From Pelagibius litoralis (GTDB lineage: Bacteria > Pseudomonadota > Alphaproteobacteria > Kiloniellales > Kiloniellaceae), in assembly GCF_011683915.1 (NCBI RefSeq), contig NZ_JAAQPH010000023.1, forward strand, positions 30,388 to 94,387: a stretch of 64,000 bases of DNA, read 5' to 3'. The translations under genes and the position numbers were made by a program. Within the stretch, counting starts at the first letter, position 1. Every line of letters begins with the position of its first letter. Below, in pieces: positions 1 through 9,617 of this stretch. The notes beneath the pieces are model-generated. The model did not search any database and was not told the origin of the DNA. It saw only the letters and a list, made by a program, of their open reading frames with translations.

Positions 1-1
1 G

Positions 2-1222
2 CCGGCGCAACACCGCGCCGAGCGGATTTTCGTCTGGTCGATCCTGCAGGTGCGAGACCCGGCGCGCCGTTATGAAATATACTTGATGAAGGATTTGAAG
101 GGCTTTGACCGCCTGAAATGGAAGACCGGCTTCACCGCCTACCGCTACGGCATCCCGGATTTCGCCGGTAAGACAGGCCGGGCGATCTACAATGATGTCG
201 ACCAGATCTATCTGGCCGATCCGGCTGAACTCTTCGATATGGACATGAAGGGCTGCGGCCAGCTTTGCATTACCGAGAAAGAAACGGCGGTGATGCTGCT
301 GGATTGCGAGAAGATGGCAAAGATCTGGCATCGCGAGGATGCCGAACGCAGCGAGCGCCACAAGTTTTTTCGCCGCCGCGTGCAGGCCATTGACGGGATG
401 TGGGGCCGACTGTCCGGGGTCTGGAACGCCCGGGACCACGAATATGAGCCCGGCGTCTCCAAGCTGCTGCACTATACCACGCTGCAGATGCAGCCCTGGC
501 GGCCGTTCCCCAAGGTGCTGAAATACAAAGAAAATCCCAACGGCAAGATCTGGTTCGAAATGGAACGTGCGGCTGATGCTGCCGGTTTCACTCTGTTCAC
601 CGAAGAACGGCCCAGCGGCCGCTACCGCAAGATGGTCGAGATGTACAAGACCATGCACCAGGAAGGTTCGCCTGAGGTCGGCCGGCCGCCGGAAAAAACC
701 TTTTCTGGGAAGTCGCTGATCGAACATGTCGGGCCGATTGCCACGCTCATCGAAGAGACGGGAACCAGAGAACTGCTGGACTACGGCGCCGGCAAAGCCA
801 CATTCTATGCTCCCTTCCCGGGTGAGGACGTCAGCTCCCGTTTCAAGTCGATGAAGGAATGGGGTGATACCAGGGTCACCTGCTATGACCCTGGCTATGA
901 GCCCTTTTCAGGACTGATCGAGTCGGCTTACGACGGTGTTATCTGCACTGATGTGCTGGAGCACATCACCGAAGAGGATATCCCCTGGGTTCTGGATAAG
1001 CTGTTCCGACATGCGCGGTACTTCGTTTATGCGGTTGCGGCCTGTTATCCGGCGAAAAAATTCCTGCCGGACGGCCGGAATGCCCATTGCACGCTACAGC
1101 CGCCGGAGTGGTGGCGAGAACAGTTGGAAGCTGCTGCGCGCCGCAACCCGGGGAAGAAGTGGCAGCTCTGCGCCCAACTGAAGGGGAGACTGGGGAAAAG
1201 CGACCGGGTCTTCCGTGGTTGA
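2..1222 (+). CDS. glycosyltransferase-like / methyltransferase fusion, 5' partial
   Basis: The reading frame is open to the left edge with no stop, so the start lies outside the window; a GTG at 50 is internal (residues AQHRAERIFVWSIL precede it and continue the domain). The N-terminal half resembles a sugar-nucleotide glycosyltransferase fold: IYNDVDQIYL, with a DxD-like acidic motif, lies near residue 50 counted from that GTG. The C-terminal half resembles a class I SAM methyltransferase: LLDYGAGKA near residue 241 is the glycine-rich SAM loop and DVLEHI near residue 300 is the usual post-strand-4 motif. It is followed after 30 bp by an FkbM methyltransferase, so a role in building or methylating a surface glycan is inferred. 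Substrate is unknown. The fusion of both activities is read from the sequence, not from a known characterised protein. Confidence 0.75.
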   Translation, partial: PAQHRAERIFVWSILQVRDPARRYEIYLMKDLKGFDRLKWKTGFTAYRYGIPDFAGKTGRAIYNDVDQIYLADPAELFDMDMKGCGQLCITEKETAVMLLDCEKMAKIWHREDAERSERHKFFRRRVQAIDGMWGRLSGVWNARDHEYEPGVSKLLHYTTLQMQPWRPFPKVLKYKENPNGKIWFEMERAADAAGFTLFTEERPSGRYRKMVEMYKTMHQEGSPEVGRPPEKTFSGKSLIEHVGPIATLIEETGTRELLDYGAGKATFYAPFPGEDVSSRFKSMKEWGDTRVTCYDPGYEPFSGLIESAYDGVICTDVLEHITEEDIPWVLDKLFRHARYFVYAVAACYPAKKFLPDGRNAHCTLQPPEWWREQLEAAARRNPGKKWQLCAQLKGRLGKSDRVFRG

Positions 1223-1252
1223 CCCGCAACGTCACTGAACCGGCGAAACACA

Positions 1253-2110
1253 ATGGCAGAACTGGGGCACGCAAAACTCAAGGGCGCGCGGCAACGCGCT
1301 GCTAAGCTGCGCTTCAGCCTGGCGCGCCGGCTTATGGGCCGCTATCGCCTGCATGACGAAGGGCATACTTACCGCTTCGATCCGGCATCCTTCCGCGAAC
1401 TCTGGCGGATAAGCAGCATCTATCTGAAGGAAACCGGTACGGTCGAGCTAATCCGCAGCGAGTTGCGTGAAGGCGATGTGTTCTGCGATATCGGCGCCAA
1501 TATCGGCCTCTACAGCCTGATGGCGGCAGCGCGGACGGGGACATCCGGACAGGTTTACGCGTTTGAGCCTTTGGCCGCCAATTTCGCCAGCCTGGTAGAG
1601 AACATCCGTTTGAACGGTTACTGCGACCGCATCACGCCCTTCTCGCTTGCCTTGACCGATGGCCCGGGGGTTTTCCCCTTCCACTATCTTAGTACGGAGC
1701 CGGGCTCCTCCGGCAGCCAGTTGCATGAAGCCATCGACGTCGACGAGGCCCGCTATCTGCCTTTGGTCACCGAGATGAAATACGGAACCAGCCTCGACCA
1801 ATTGATCCGCAGCGGCAGCACACGTGCACCCACTGTTATCAAGATCGACGTTGACGGCAACGAGGCGCGCATCCTGCGCGGAATGCAAAGCTTGCTGGCT
1901 GGCAGCCACCGTCCTCGGGTTATAAGCGTGGAGGTCAATGCACGCGAGAAGGCGGCCCTCTTCGGCTTCATGGAATCGCAAGGCTATGCCTTTTCAGGAC
2001 GCAACGATACCATGGGCGGCCTGCGCCGGATCAGGGCGGGGGCCGATCCGGAAATGATTGCCTACAATGCTGTTTTCAAGCCAGCTGAGATCGTTGCGGC
2101 GGCATGCTGA
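1253..2110 (+). CDS. FkbM family SAM-dependent methyltransferase
   Basis: 285-residue protein of the FkbM family, which O-methylates sugars or other hydroxyl groups using S-adenosylmethionine. GDVFCDIGANIGLYSL near residues 73-88 is the SAM-binding loop, followed by an acidic strand-2 end (YAFEP) and the family motif DVDGNEARILRG near residue 200. Length is usual for the family. The stop overlaps the start of the next gene by 7 bases (ATGCTGA), indicating translational coupling. With the preceding glycosyltransferase/methyltransferase and the following oxygenase it forms a three-gene cassette, probably decorating a surface polysaccharide. Acceptor unknown. Confidence 0.85.
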   Translation: MAELGHAKLKGARQRAAKLRFSLARRLMGRYRLHDEGHTYRFDPASFRELWRISSIYLKETGTVELIRSELREGDVFCDIGANIGLYSLMAAARTGTSGQVYAFEPLAANFASLVENIRLNGYCDRITPFSLALTDGPGVFPFHYLSTEPGSSGSQLHEAIDVDEARYLPLVTEMKYGTSLDQLIRSGSTRAPTVIKIDVDGNEARILRGMQSLLAGSHRPRVISVEVNAREKAALFGFMESQGYAFSGRNDTMGGLRRIRAGADPEMIAYNAVFKPAEIVAAAC

Positions 2111-2850
2111 ATTTCGACGATATCAAGTTCGACTATGACCCCTATCCCATCGGCCGGGCGCGGGGTGCGCTGGCGCCTGACCTCTACGAAGAACTGGTCG
2201 ATACCTTTCCCGACGATGATGCTTTCGTCTCCATGGACTTCAACGGCGTTAAGCATTCCCTGTCGCAACACAATAACGAGCCGGGCTATCGCGAACACCT
2301 GCGCAAGAATGCTGCCTGGGGCCGATTTTACAATTACATCAAGAGCGAAAGCTTCATAGCCGATACCATGACGATGCTGGCGGCCCATCACATCAATCTG
2401 GGTCTTGCGAACATCTCCACCAGAGAACGCGCCCGCAAGCGCCTGAAGGCGCTCGTGAAAGGAAAGCCGCAACCCCATTTACCGCGTTTACGCTCAAAGT
2501 TTGAATTCTCCTCCATGCCGGTGACCGGCGGCAGCATCCGCCCGCACACCGACATACCCTCCAAGGTCGTGACCATGGTGATCCCGATCCTCCGGAAAAA
2601 CGAGTGGAACGATGACTACGGTGGCGGCACCAGCGTGGTTTGGCCGAAGGACCGTACCCGCAGCTACAACCGTACCAACGCCTATATGGACTTCGACGAG
2701 GTCGACTGCGTCAGGACCTATCCTTTTGAGCCCAATCAGTGTCTGGTCTTTGTGAAGACCTACAATTCCTGGCATGCGGTCTGGCCAATGACAGGCAACG
2801 ACTCGTCGATCCTGCGACGCACGCTGACAATCAACATCGAGAGCAGCTGA
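2104..2850 (+). CDS. 2OG-Fe(II) oxygenase family protein
   Basis: 248 residues. The C-terminal half carries a prolyl-4-hydroxylase-like double-stranded beta-helix: RPHTD near residue 145 supplies the HxD iron ligands, and WHAVWPM near residue 225 supplies the distal histidine. The usual arginine for 2-oxoglutarate is probably in RRTLTINI near the C-terminus. Such enzymes hydroxylate proteins, sugars or small molecules with Fe(II), O2 and 2-oxoglutarate. Its start lies inside the upstream FkbM gene, so both are co-translated, and a modification step on the same glycan or lipid is inferred. It is convergent with the ABC exporter, whose stop lies 34 bp downstream. Confidence 0.75.
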   Translation: MLNFDDIKFDYDPYPIGRARGALAPDLYEELVDTFPDDDAFVSMDFNGVKHSLSQHNNEPGYREHLRKNAAWGRFYNYIKSESFIADTMTMLAAHHINLGLANISTRERARKRLKALVKGKPQPHLPRLRSKFEFSSMPVTGGSIRPHTDIPSKVVTMVIPILRKNEWNDDYGGGTSVVWPKDRTRSYNRTNAYMDFDEVDCVRTYPFEPNQCLVFVKTYNSWHAVWPMTGNDSSILRRTLTINIESS

Positions 2851-2883
2851 CCGGTCTTCTACAGACGCGTGGACCGGGCAGAT

Positions 2884-4602
2884 TCAGGCCGGCCGTTTGA
2901 AGTCCCGGCCGTCTTTCACCAGCTCAATGCTGCCGCCGTCCAGGCGATAGGTCCGCTCGGCGATTTCGGTCCAGGCCTCCCGGTGGGTAATGGCCAGAAC
3001 AGTCATGTCGCGGCTCAACGCATCGATGTTGCGGCAGATGTCGCGCTCGGTGCGCGGATCAAGTGCCGAGGTTACTTCATCGAGAATCAGCAGCTTGGGC
3101 TTTCCGGCCAGGGCACGGGCCAGGGCGATACGCTGACGCTGTCCGCCCGAGAGCTTGGCGCCCTTTTCTCCGACAATGCTTTGCAGACCTTCCGGCTGAG
3201 CCTCAACGAAATCCAAGGCGCCGGCCGCCTGCAGGGCCTGCTTTGCTTCCTCTTCGCCGATCCGGGGGTCGCCAAGCGTGACGTTTGCCAGGATGGTGTC
3301 ATGGAACAGGATAAGGTCCTGCGGGACGTAGCCGATAATGTCCCGCCAGGCTTGCAGGTCGATCTCGCTGAGCGCGATGCCGTCGACCAGGATACGCCCT
3401 TCCAAGGGCTGATAGAGCCCCAGCAGGAGGTCGGTGAGCGTGGTCTTGCCGGATCCGGAGCTTCCGGTGATTACCGTCAAGCCGCGTGCCGGGATGTCTA
3501 GGGTTACCCGGTCCAGTACCTTGTCACCAACATGGGCGAAGCTAACGTCCTGGAACCGGCAGCCTTGCTCCAGAGTCGGAACGGTGCTGCCCGGATTGGG
3601 CTCCCGGGCGACCTCGGCCTCATCGATCAGCTTACGCATGGACCAATAGGGGCTTTCAAGCAAGACGGCTTTCTGGAACTGGCGTTGCATCTTGCCGACA
3701 CTGGAAACCGTCTGGAACAGCAGGGCGCCCATCACGAGCAGTTGCGACACTGGCACATTCCAGTTGCTGATCGCGACAAAGAAACCGACGCCGACCGCCA
3801 TGGCGACCAGCATCTCCTCAAGGTTCTTCAGGGCATACTGGCTGACAATCTGACGGCGCAGGGCGCGCCGCAACTGGCCGATCTTGCGATCGAAGAGATT
3901 GGCGAACTTGCCTGCCTTGGCCATGGCCTTCAGCGGCTTGATGTTGCTGAGGGCGTCGCTGAGATAGATAACCAGCTCCGAGGTGCGCTCAGTCTGGCGG
4001 CGGCCGGCTTTTTTGCTGACCCGAACCAGGACATGCAGCGACAATGCAATCGTTCCGCCGAGTGCCAGGGCTGCCAGGGCCAGCTGCCAGGAGACCAGCG
4101 CGGCGATGAGGCTGTAGACTACCGTCTGGATGATGTTTACCTGGAAATTGGCCGCCATGAGATAGGCGTGACCGGAGCGCGTCGCATCGACGCTGATGGC
4201 GTTGGCGATGCGCCCGACCGGCTGGTGGGTGAAGTAACCCCAGCGCACGTTCAGCAGGCGTGTAATGAGCTGCGCGCGCAGGCCTGTGGCAACCTCCGCC
4301 ACGGCGTAGCCGACATAGAACATAGCCGCCATGGTCAACAGGCACTTGAGGACGATGCCCCCGACAACGAGAAGCAGTAAGACCCCGAGGCCCGGCTCCA
4401 GGCCGACCCAACCAAGCGCCGTATCGACATAGCCGATAATGGGCGAGGTCGCGCCCGCGCCGTCGTTGATGGCCAGGGAGAGCAAGGGCAGCAGAGACGC
4501 CAAGCCGATACCCTCAAAAATGCCCGCCAGCAGCAGGCATGTGAGAACGAGCCCGGGCCGCGTGCCCTCGGCACCGTAGAAGATACGCAGAATTCCGATC
4601 AT
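2884..4602 (-). CDS. ABC exporter, fused permease and ATPase (MsbA/PglK-like)
   Basis: 572-residue half-transporter: six predicted membrane helices in residues 1-310, then a nucleotide-binding domain with Walker A GSSGSGKTT near 370, signature KLSGGQRQR near 475 and Walker B LLILDEVTSALD near 497, then the H-loop histidine in AITHRE. It should act as a homodimer in the inner membrane. Type IV exporters of this shape flip lipids, lipid-linked oligosaccharides or export peptides. Position beside glycan-modifying genes suggests a lipid-linked glycan, but the substrate cannot be read from the sequence. Divergent from the disrupted glycosyltransferase-like gene, with 276 bp between the starts. Confidence 0.9.
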   Translation of the reverse strand: MIGILRIFYGAEGTRPGLVLTCLLLAGIFEGIGLASLLPLLSLAINDGAGATSPIIGYVDTALGWVGLEPGLGVLLLLVVGGIVLKCLLTMAAMFYVGYAVAEVATGLRAQLITRLLNVRWGYFTHQPVGRIANAISVDATRSGHAYLMAANFQVNIIQTVVYSLIAALVSWQLALAALALGGTIALSLHVLVRVSKKAGRRQTERTSELVIYLSDALSNIKPLKAMAKAGKFANLFDRKIGQLRRALRRQIVSQYALKNLEEMLVAMAVGVGFFVAISNWNVPVSQLLVMGALLFQTVSSVGKMQRQFQKAVLLESPYWSMRKLIDEAEVAREPNPGSTVPTLEQGCRFQDVSFAHVGDKVLDRVTLDIPARGLTVITGSSGSGKTTLTDLLLGLYQPLEGRILVDGIALSEIDLQAWRDIIGYVPQDLILFHDTILANVTLGDPRIGEEEAKQALQAAGALDFVEAQPEGLQSIVGEKGAKLSGGQRQRIALARALAGKPKLLILDEVTSALDPRTERDICRNIDALSRDMTVLAITHREAWTEIAERTYRLDGGSIELVKDGRDFKRPA

Positions 4603-4878
4603 CGCTCATCTATTTGCGCGAATCTGCCTAGGGTCAAGGCTAAACAGTCTGCCGTTTTGGCCGGCCCCTCCGCCGTTGTCCGCAGAAATAGGCGGTTTGC
4701 GTCCTTCCTTGCGGCGCTCACTGTTTGCTCCAGCGCTTTCTGAGACGCCGGCCGCTCGCTATAGTCGGTCCGTCAATGAGGGCCTGTGCGATATGCCCGG
4801 GGGCGGTGCAAGTTTACCCGGCCGGACGTGCTTGACTACTATGGTGTCGGTTCTGAGATGGCGTTTGGATACAAGTGA

Positions 4879-5912
4879 ATGAGGCTGCTTTTTACCGGTC
4901 GTGGCGGTACCGCCGCTTGGATCATGCGCGGCGAACAGATGGCGGCGGCGCGGCCACATTGGCGCGCCGTAGCGAACGCCACGAAAGACGACTGCGAAGG
5001 TTTCGACGCCGTTGTTGTGGTCAAGCATGTGTCGGACCCTGGCTTGAGCGAACTGAAAATCTGGGGAGGGCCGATTATCTATGACGCTCTTGATTTTTGG
5101 TCTCAGCAGCCGAGCACCCGGGAGAACCCTAACCCCGCCCTGAATATCGCCAGCGCCGATGCAGCGAGAGATCTGTTCAAACCTGTTTTTGCGCGCATCG
5201 ACCCGGACAGGGTTCTCCGCCCGACTGAAGCGATGAAGCGTGACTTGGCGCCCTTGGGGTGGAAGACCGAGGTGTTCTATCATCACTTTGATCCGCGGAT
5301 GGTCGTCAGCGAAGCCGCCGGCGGTGAACGCAAGTGCGTCCTCTATCATGGCAAGCGCAAGCATCTTGGCCGCTGGAAGCTGGCTGCGCGGATTTCATGC
5401 TGGATTTATGGAGCCGATTTTAAAACCTCTAACGGCCCGCAACCGGCGCCGGCCGATGTCATGCTGGCGGCCCGCGCCGGCCGTCACGGTACCTAGAGCA
5501 GATCCCGATCGGATGGAATCGCCGAAGGCGATCCATCGACCGGGTGAATCTGCTCTAACTGTTTGATGGCGATCGGATTCACATGTTTTGGCGCAACCAC
5601 GAAGTGGTTCCGTCAAAACATGATCCGATCTAGCTGTCACGCAGCTGGAAGTCGAACATCAAAGCAGCGATCGCAGGACGGATGGGGGTGCCCTTCGTGG
5701 CATGGTCGGAGGCCGCCTATGTTGAGACCCATCCGCAGGGCTTATGGTTCACCTCTGCGTGGGGGCTGCATCGCGCCATAGGCCGGGCGCTGAAGATGGA
5801 GCGGCGTGATCCGGAAACCGTGCTCCATTCGGTCGATTGGTGCGCGGATCAGCTCGAACGCATTGTCGCAGAGCATCTCTCCAAGGCAACGAAAGCTACC
5901 CCTGCTCTCTGA
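4879..5912 (+). pseudogene. glycosyltransferase-like gene interrupted by repeat R1
   Basis: The 5' part (4879-5493) encodes about 205 residues beginning MRLLFTGRGGTAAWIMRGEQ and runs into TAG inside the repeat end at 5493-5496. The 3' part resumes in open frame at 5634 (LSRSWKSNIKAA, then GVPFVAWSEAAYVETHPQG) and ends at 5912. Removing 137 bp (5494-5630) puts both halves in the same frame but leaves one TAG at the junction. The product resembles a GT-B-like protein: the C-terminal segment has the ACGVPF-like donor-site strand and an E near the expected position. I infer a once-intact protein of about 300 residues, now inactive or split. A downstream ATG at 5682 could start a 76-residue fragment. 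Confidence 0.7.
5493..5633. repeat. RIME-like palindromic repeat R1, copy A (intact)
   Basis: Element bounded by CTAG on both sides (5493-5496 and 5630-5633). It holds two consecutive hairpins. The left one pairs AGAGCAGAT with ATCTGCTCT and has an inner stem ending in a GAA loop. The right one pairs GATCGGAT...ATGTTTTG with CAAAACATGATCCGATC around an inner CCAC-GAA-GTGG. This double-palindrome design resembles Rhizobium intergenic mosaic elements. A second, degenerate copy of the left half lies at 17923-18010. It encodes nothing and is here inserted into a coding region. Confidence 0.8.
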
Positions 5913-6135
5913 GAGCCGGCGCCCTTTTTGCGGCGAATGATGTGTCCCTTCTTGGTGAATGGCTGGTTTCGGGGCTGAGGCAGGCTCTCAAAACCTGCAG
6001 CTCAGAAGGCCTGAGATGTGTCAGTTGTGGACCTGGCGCCAATCTGGCGACGTGACGGGCCGTGATACGCTTGACAACTCTCCCTACCTTCTGAGACTGA
6101 ACAGAGGGAGATTCGCACGAGAGGGCGACACCCGG

Positions 6136-6842
<707 letters not shown>

Positions 6843-6843
<1 letters not shown>

Positions 6844-7610
6844 CAGTGGTCGCCTTGGCCCAGGTAGACCCGGCGGACCTCGTCGTTGGCGCGCACCGCG
6901 TCCGGCGTCCCCTCGGCCAGGAGTTCGCCGTGGTGCAGCACGATGAGATGGTTGGAAATGCCCATGATCAGTTTCATTTTGTGTTCGACCAGGATCACCG
7001 TGCGCTCCCCGGCGAGCCGGATGATGAGATCCATCATCACCGTGGTCTCTTCCGGGCTCATACCCGCCGTCGGCTCGTCGAGCAGTAACAACGAGGGGTC
7101 GCAAGCCAGCGCCAGGGCGATCTCCAGCGCGCGCTGCTCGCCATGCGCCAGGTTCATGGCAAGGCGGTGATGGTGCTGGTGCAGTTCGACCATTTCAAGC
7201 AAGGCGGCGGCCTGCTCCTCCATGGCGCGGTAACGGCTGCGCGGCGTCCAGACGTTGAAGCGCTGGCTCATGCACTGGATCGCAAAGCGCACATTCTCCA
7301 GCGCTGTGAGTTGGGGAAAGACGTTGGTGATCTGGAACGACTTGGCAATTCCCAGGCGCGCGAAGCGGTGCTGGGGCGTGCCGGTGATCTCGCGCCCGCG
7401 GAAGAAGATCCGCCCTTCGCTCGGCGGGAAAGCGCCGGAGATGATGTTGAAGAAGGTACTTTTGCCCGCGCCGTTTGGTCCGATGATCGCAGTCAACTGC
7501 CCCTCCGGAAAGGCCACCGAGACATCGTTCAAGGCGGTGAAGCCGCCGAAGCGCATGGAGATCTTGTCTGCGCGCAGGATGTGGCTTTCTCCGGCTGTCA
7601 TATCGGTCAT
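6843..7610 (-). CDS. livG: branched-chain amino-acid-type ABC transporter ATPase (LivG-like)
   Basis: 255 residues, normal LivG length. Walker A GPNGAGKST near residue 43, a degenerate signature LAHGEQRALEIA, and Walker B LLLLDEPTAGMSPEE. Degenerate signatures (HGEQ) are typical of LivG. The gene starts 12 bp downstream of the livM stop and its own stop overlaps the livF start. Cytoplasmic partner of LivF; together they drive LivH/LivM. Confidence 0.92.
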
Positions 7611-7622
7611 TCCGGGCCGGCC

Positions 7623-8615
7623 CTAGCGCGAGGCCCAGCGGAGGAGGGTGCCCCAGATCCCCCGCGGGAAAAACAGGATGAAAAACACGAAGAGAGCGCC
7701 GACGAAGAGCTGCCAGTGGACCGTCACCAGGGTGATCACGTCTTCCAGAACCAGGAAGGTCAAGGCCCCCACGAAGGGCCCGAAGAAGGTGCCCATGCCG
7801 CCGAGCAGCGACATCATCACCGCCAGACCGGAGGTGTGATAGTGCAGCGATTCGATGGGAACGATGGTCAGGTGAATGGCGTTCAGCGCGCCCGCAAGGC
7901 CGCAGAACAGGCCGGAGATCACGAAGGCCAGCCATTTCGACATCGCCACATTGGTGCCGCAGGCACGGGCGCGGCTCTCATTCTCACGCAGCGCCTCGAG
8001 CACCGCGCCGAAAGGCGAAGCGAGGATGCGCGAGAACATCCAGACCGCCAGCGCCACGAAGACAAAGACGAAGTAGTATTTGGTCAGCGGGTCAAGCAGC
8101 GTGAGTTCGAGTCCGGGCAGGCCCAGGTCATAGACATCGACCCCGCGCAGGCCGTTCTCACCGCCAGAGAGGTCCTCCAACTGATAGACCAGGTAGTAGA
8201 CGCACTGGGACAGTGCCAGGGTGACCATGGCGAAGTAGATGCCGCGGGTGCGGGTCGCCAGCGCACCGATGACCGCGGCGCCGATACCGGCGGCAACGAC
8301 GCCGATCACAATGGCAGGAAGCCAGTGTATCCCGTAGTGAACGATAACGATGCCGGTGGCATAGCTGCCCAGGCCGAAGAAGGCGGCATGGCCGAAAGAC
8401 AGGACGCCCATATAGCCGAACACCATGTTGAAGCCGAGGGCGAAGAGGCCGTAGATCAGGATGTTGACCGCGAGCGCCTCATAAGGAAGCAGAAAGGGGA
8501 AAATCAACAGGAAGCCGAGCACCGCGGCCACACGGTGACGCGCCATCAGGGCGACCGCGGCGGCCAGGCGCCGCCCCGAGACGTTGAGCTCTTCCTGGGG
8601 ATTACTCAGGGTCAT
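7623..8615 (-). CDS. livM: branched-chain amino-acid-type ABC transporter permease (LivM-like)
   Basis: 330 residues from ATG 8615 (MTLSNPQEELNVSGRR), chosen because it overlaps the livH stop as ATGA. About eight to ten hydrophobic segments; the LivM fingerprint NILIYGLFALGFNMVFGYMGVLSFGHAAFFGLGSY is visible in pieces (ALGFNMVFGYMG, SFGHAAFFGLGSY). ENESRARACGTN is the EAA-like cytoplasmic loop that contacts the ATPases. Forms the membrane channel with LivH. Confidence 0.92.
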   Translation of the reverse strand: MTLSNPQEELNVSGRRLAAAVALMARHRVAAVLGFLLIFPFLLPYEALAVNILIYGLFALGFNMVFGYMGVLSFGHAAFFGLGSYATGIVIVHYGIHWLPAIVIGVVAAGIGAAVIGALATRTRGIYFAMVTLALSQCVYYLVYQLEDLSGGENGLRGVDVYDLGLPGLELTLLDPLTKYYFVFVFVALAVWMFSRILASPFGAVLEALRENESRARACGTNVAMSKWLAFVISGLFCGLAGALNAIHLTIVPIESLHYHTSGLAVMMSLLGGMGTFFGPFVGALTFLVLEDVITLVTVHWQLFVGALFVFFILFFPRGIWGTLLRWASR

Positions 8616-9499
8616 CCCATCAGCCCTTTCTTGCCGAACAGTCCCTGCGGGCGCACCAACAACACCAGGGCCATGAGGGCGAACATTGAAACCTCGGCCA
8701 TGGCGGGGGCGAAAAGCGAGGTCATGCTGACCACGATGCCGACGAGCAGGCCGGCTACTACGGCGCCTGCCAGCGACCCCATGCCGCCGACGACGGTCAC
8801 AACGAAAGCCTCCACGAGCACGGTGGTGCCCATATCGGGAAACACGCTGCGCATGGGCGCGGAGAGTACACCGGCCAGCCCGGCAACGGCGGTGCCCAGG
8901 CCGAAGACGAGGAGCCACACCTGCGAGATGTCGATGCCGAGTACCCGCACGATCTCTGAATCACGTGCGCCGGCGCGAATCACCAAGCCGTAGGAAGTCT
9001 TTTCGAGAAACAACCAGATCGCGATCACCAGAACGGCGGTGGCGGCAATGACGAAGAGGCGGTAGGCCGGAAAGTAGCCGACGCCGATGTTCACCGCGCC
9101 CATGAGCGCGTCCGGCGCGTCGAATGGCATGCCCTCCGCCCCGAAGAGGATACGCACGACCTCAACCAGGATATACGCGAGGCCGAAGGTCAGCATCAGT
9201 GGATAGTCGATACCGCGCCCGTAGAGCGGCCGCACCAGCCAGCGCTCGACCCCCAGGCCGACGGCCCCGACGGCGAAAGGGACCACCGCGAGGGTGAGCC
9301 AGAAGTTGCCCAGGTAACCGATGAAGAACACACCGGCATAGGCGCCCAGCATATAGAAAGCCCCGTGTGCGAAGTTGACCACGGTCAGCAGGCCGAAAAT
9401 CAGGGACAGGCCGACGGCGAGCAGGACGAACACGGAGCCGAGGGCAAGGCCCGTGAACAGTTGCAGCGCCAGCAGTTCGATGGGAAAACCACCTATCAC
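8612..9499 (-). CDS. livH: branched-chain amino-acid-type ABC transporter permease (LivH-like)
   Basis: 295 residues, about eight membrane helices. LivH hallmarks: GLALGSVFVLLAVGLSLIF near the N-terminus, VNFAHGAFYMLGAY, and RAGARDSEIVRVLGID as the ATPase-contact loop. Stop overlaps livM start by four bases. A 118 bp gap separates it from the upstream binding-protein gene, which is on the same strand; no promoter is obvious there. Confidence 0.92.
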   Translation of the reverse strand: MIGGFPIELLALQLFTGLALGSVFVLLAVGLSLIFGLLTVVNFAHGAFYMLGAYAGVFFIGYLGNFWLTLAVVPFAVGAVGLGVERWLVRPLYGRGIDYPLMLTFGLAYILVEVVRILFGAEGMPFDAPDALMGAVNIGVGYFPAYRLFVIAATAVLVIAIWLFLEKTSYGLVIRAGARDSEIVRVLGIDISQVWLLVFGLGTAVAGLAGVLSAPMRSVFPDMGTTVLVEAFVVTVVGGMGSLAGAVVAGLLVGIVVSMTSLFAPAMAEVSMFALMALVLLVRPQGLFGKKGLMG

Positions 9500-9617
9500 C
9501 TTCCGCTACTCTCTCTTGCCGGTCGCATCCTGGGGTTCCCATAGCCGGAGAAAAGACCCCGACCGGCCCCCCGCAAGCGCACAACGCGGCGAAGCGGGAG
9601 CCGGTCGGGAAATCCGG

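Noticed and set aside
7143..8993. 616-codon open frame on the plus strand opposite livG/livM
   Set aside because: Antisense shadow of membrane protein genes; low-complexity Gln/His/Glu composition.
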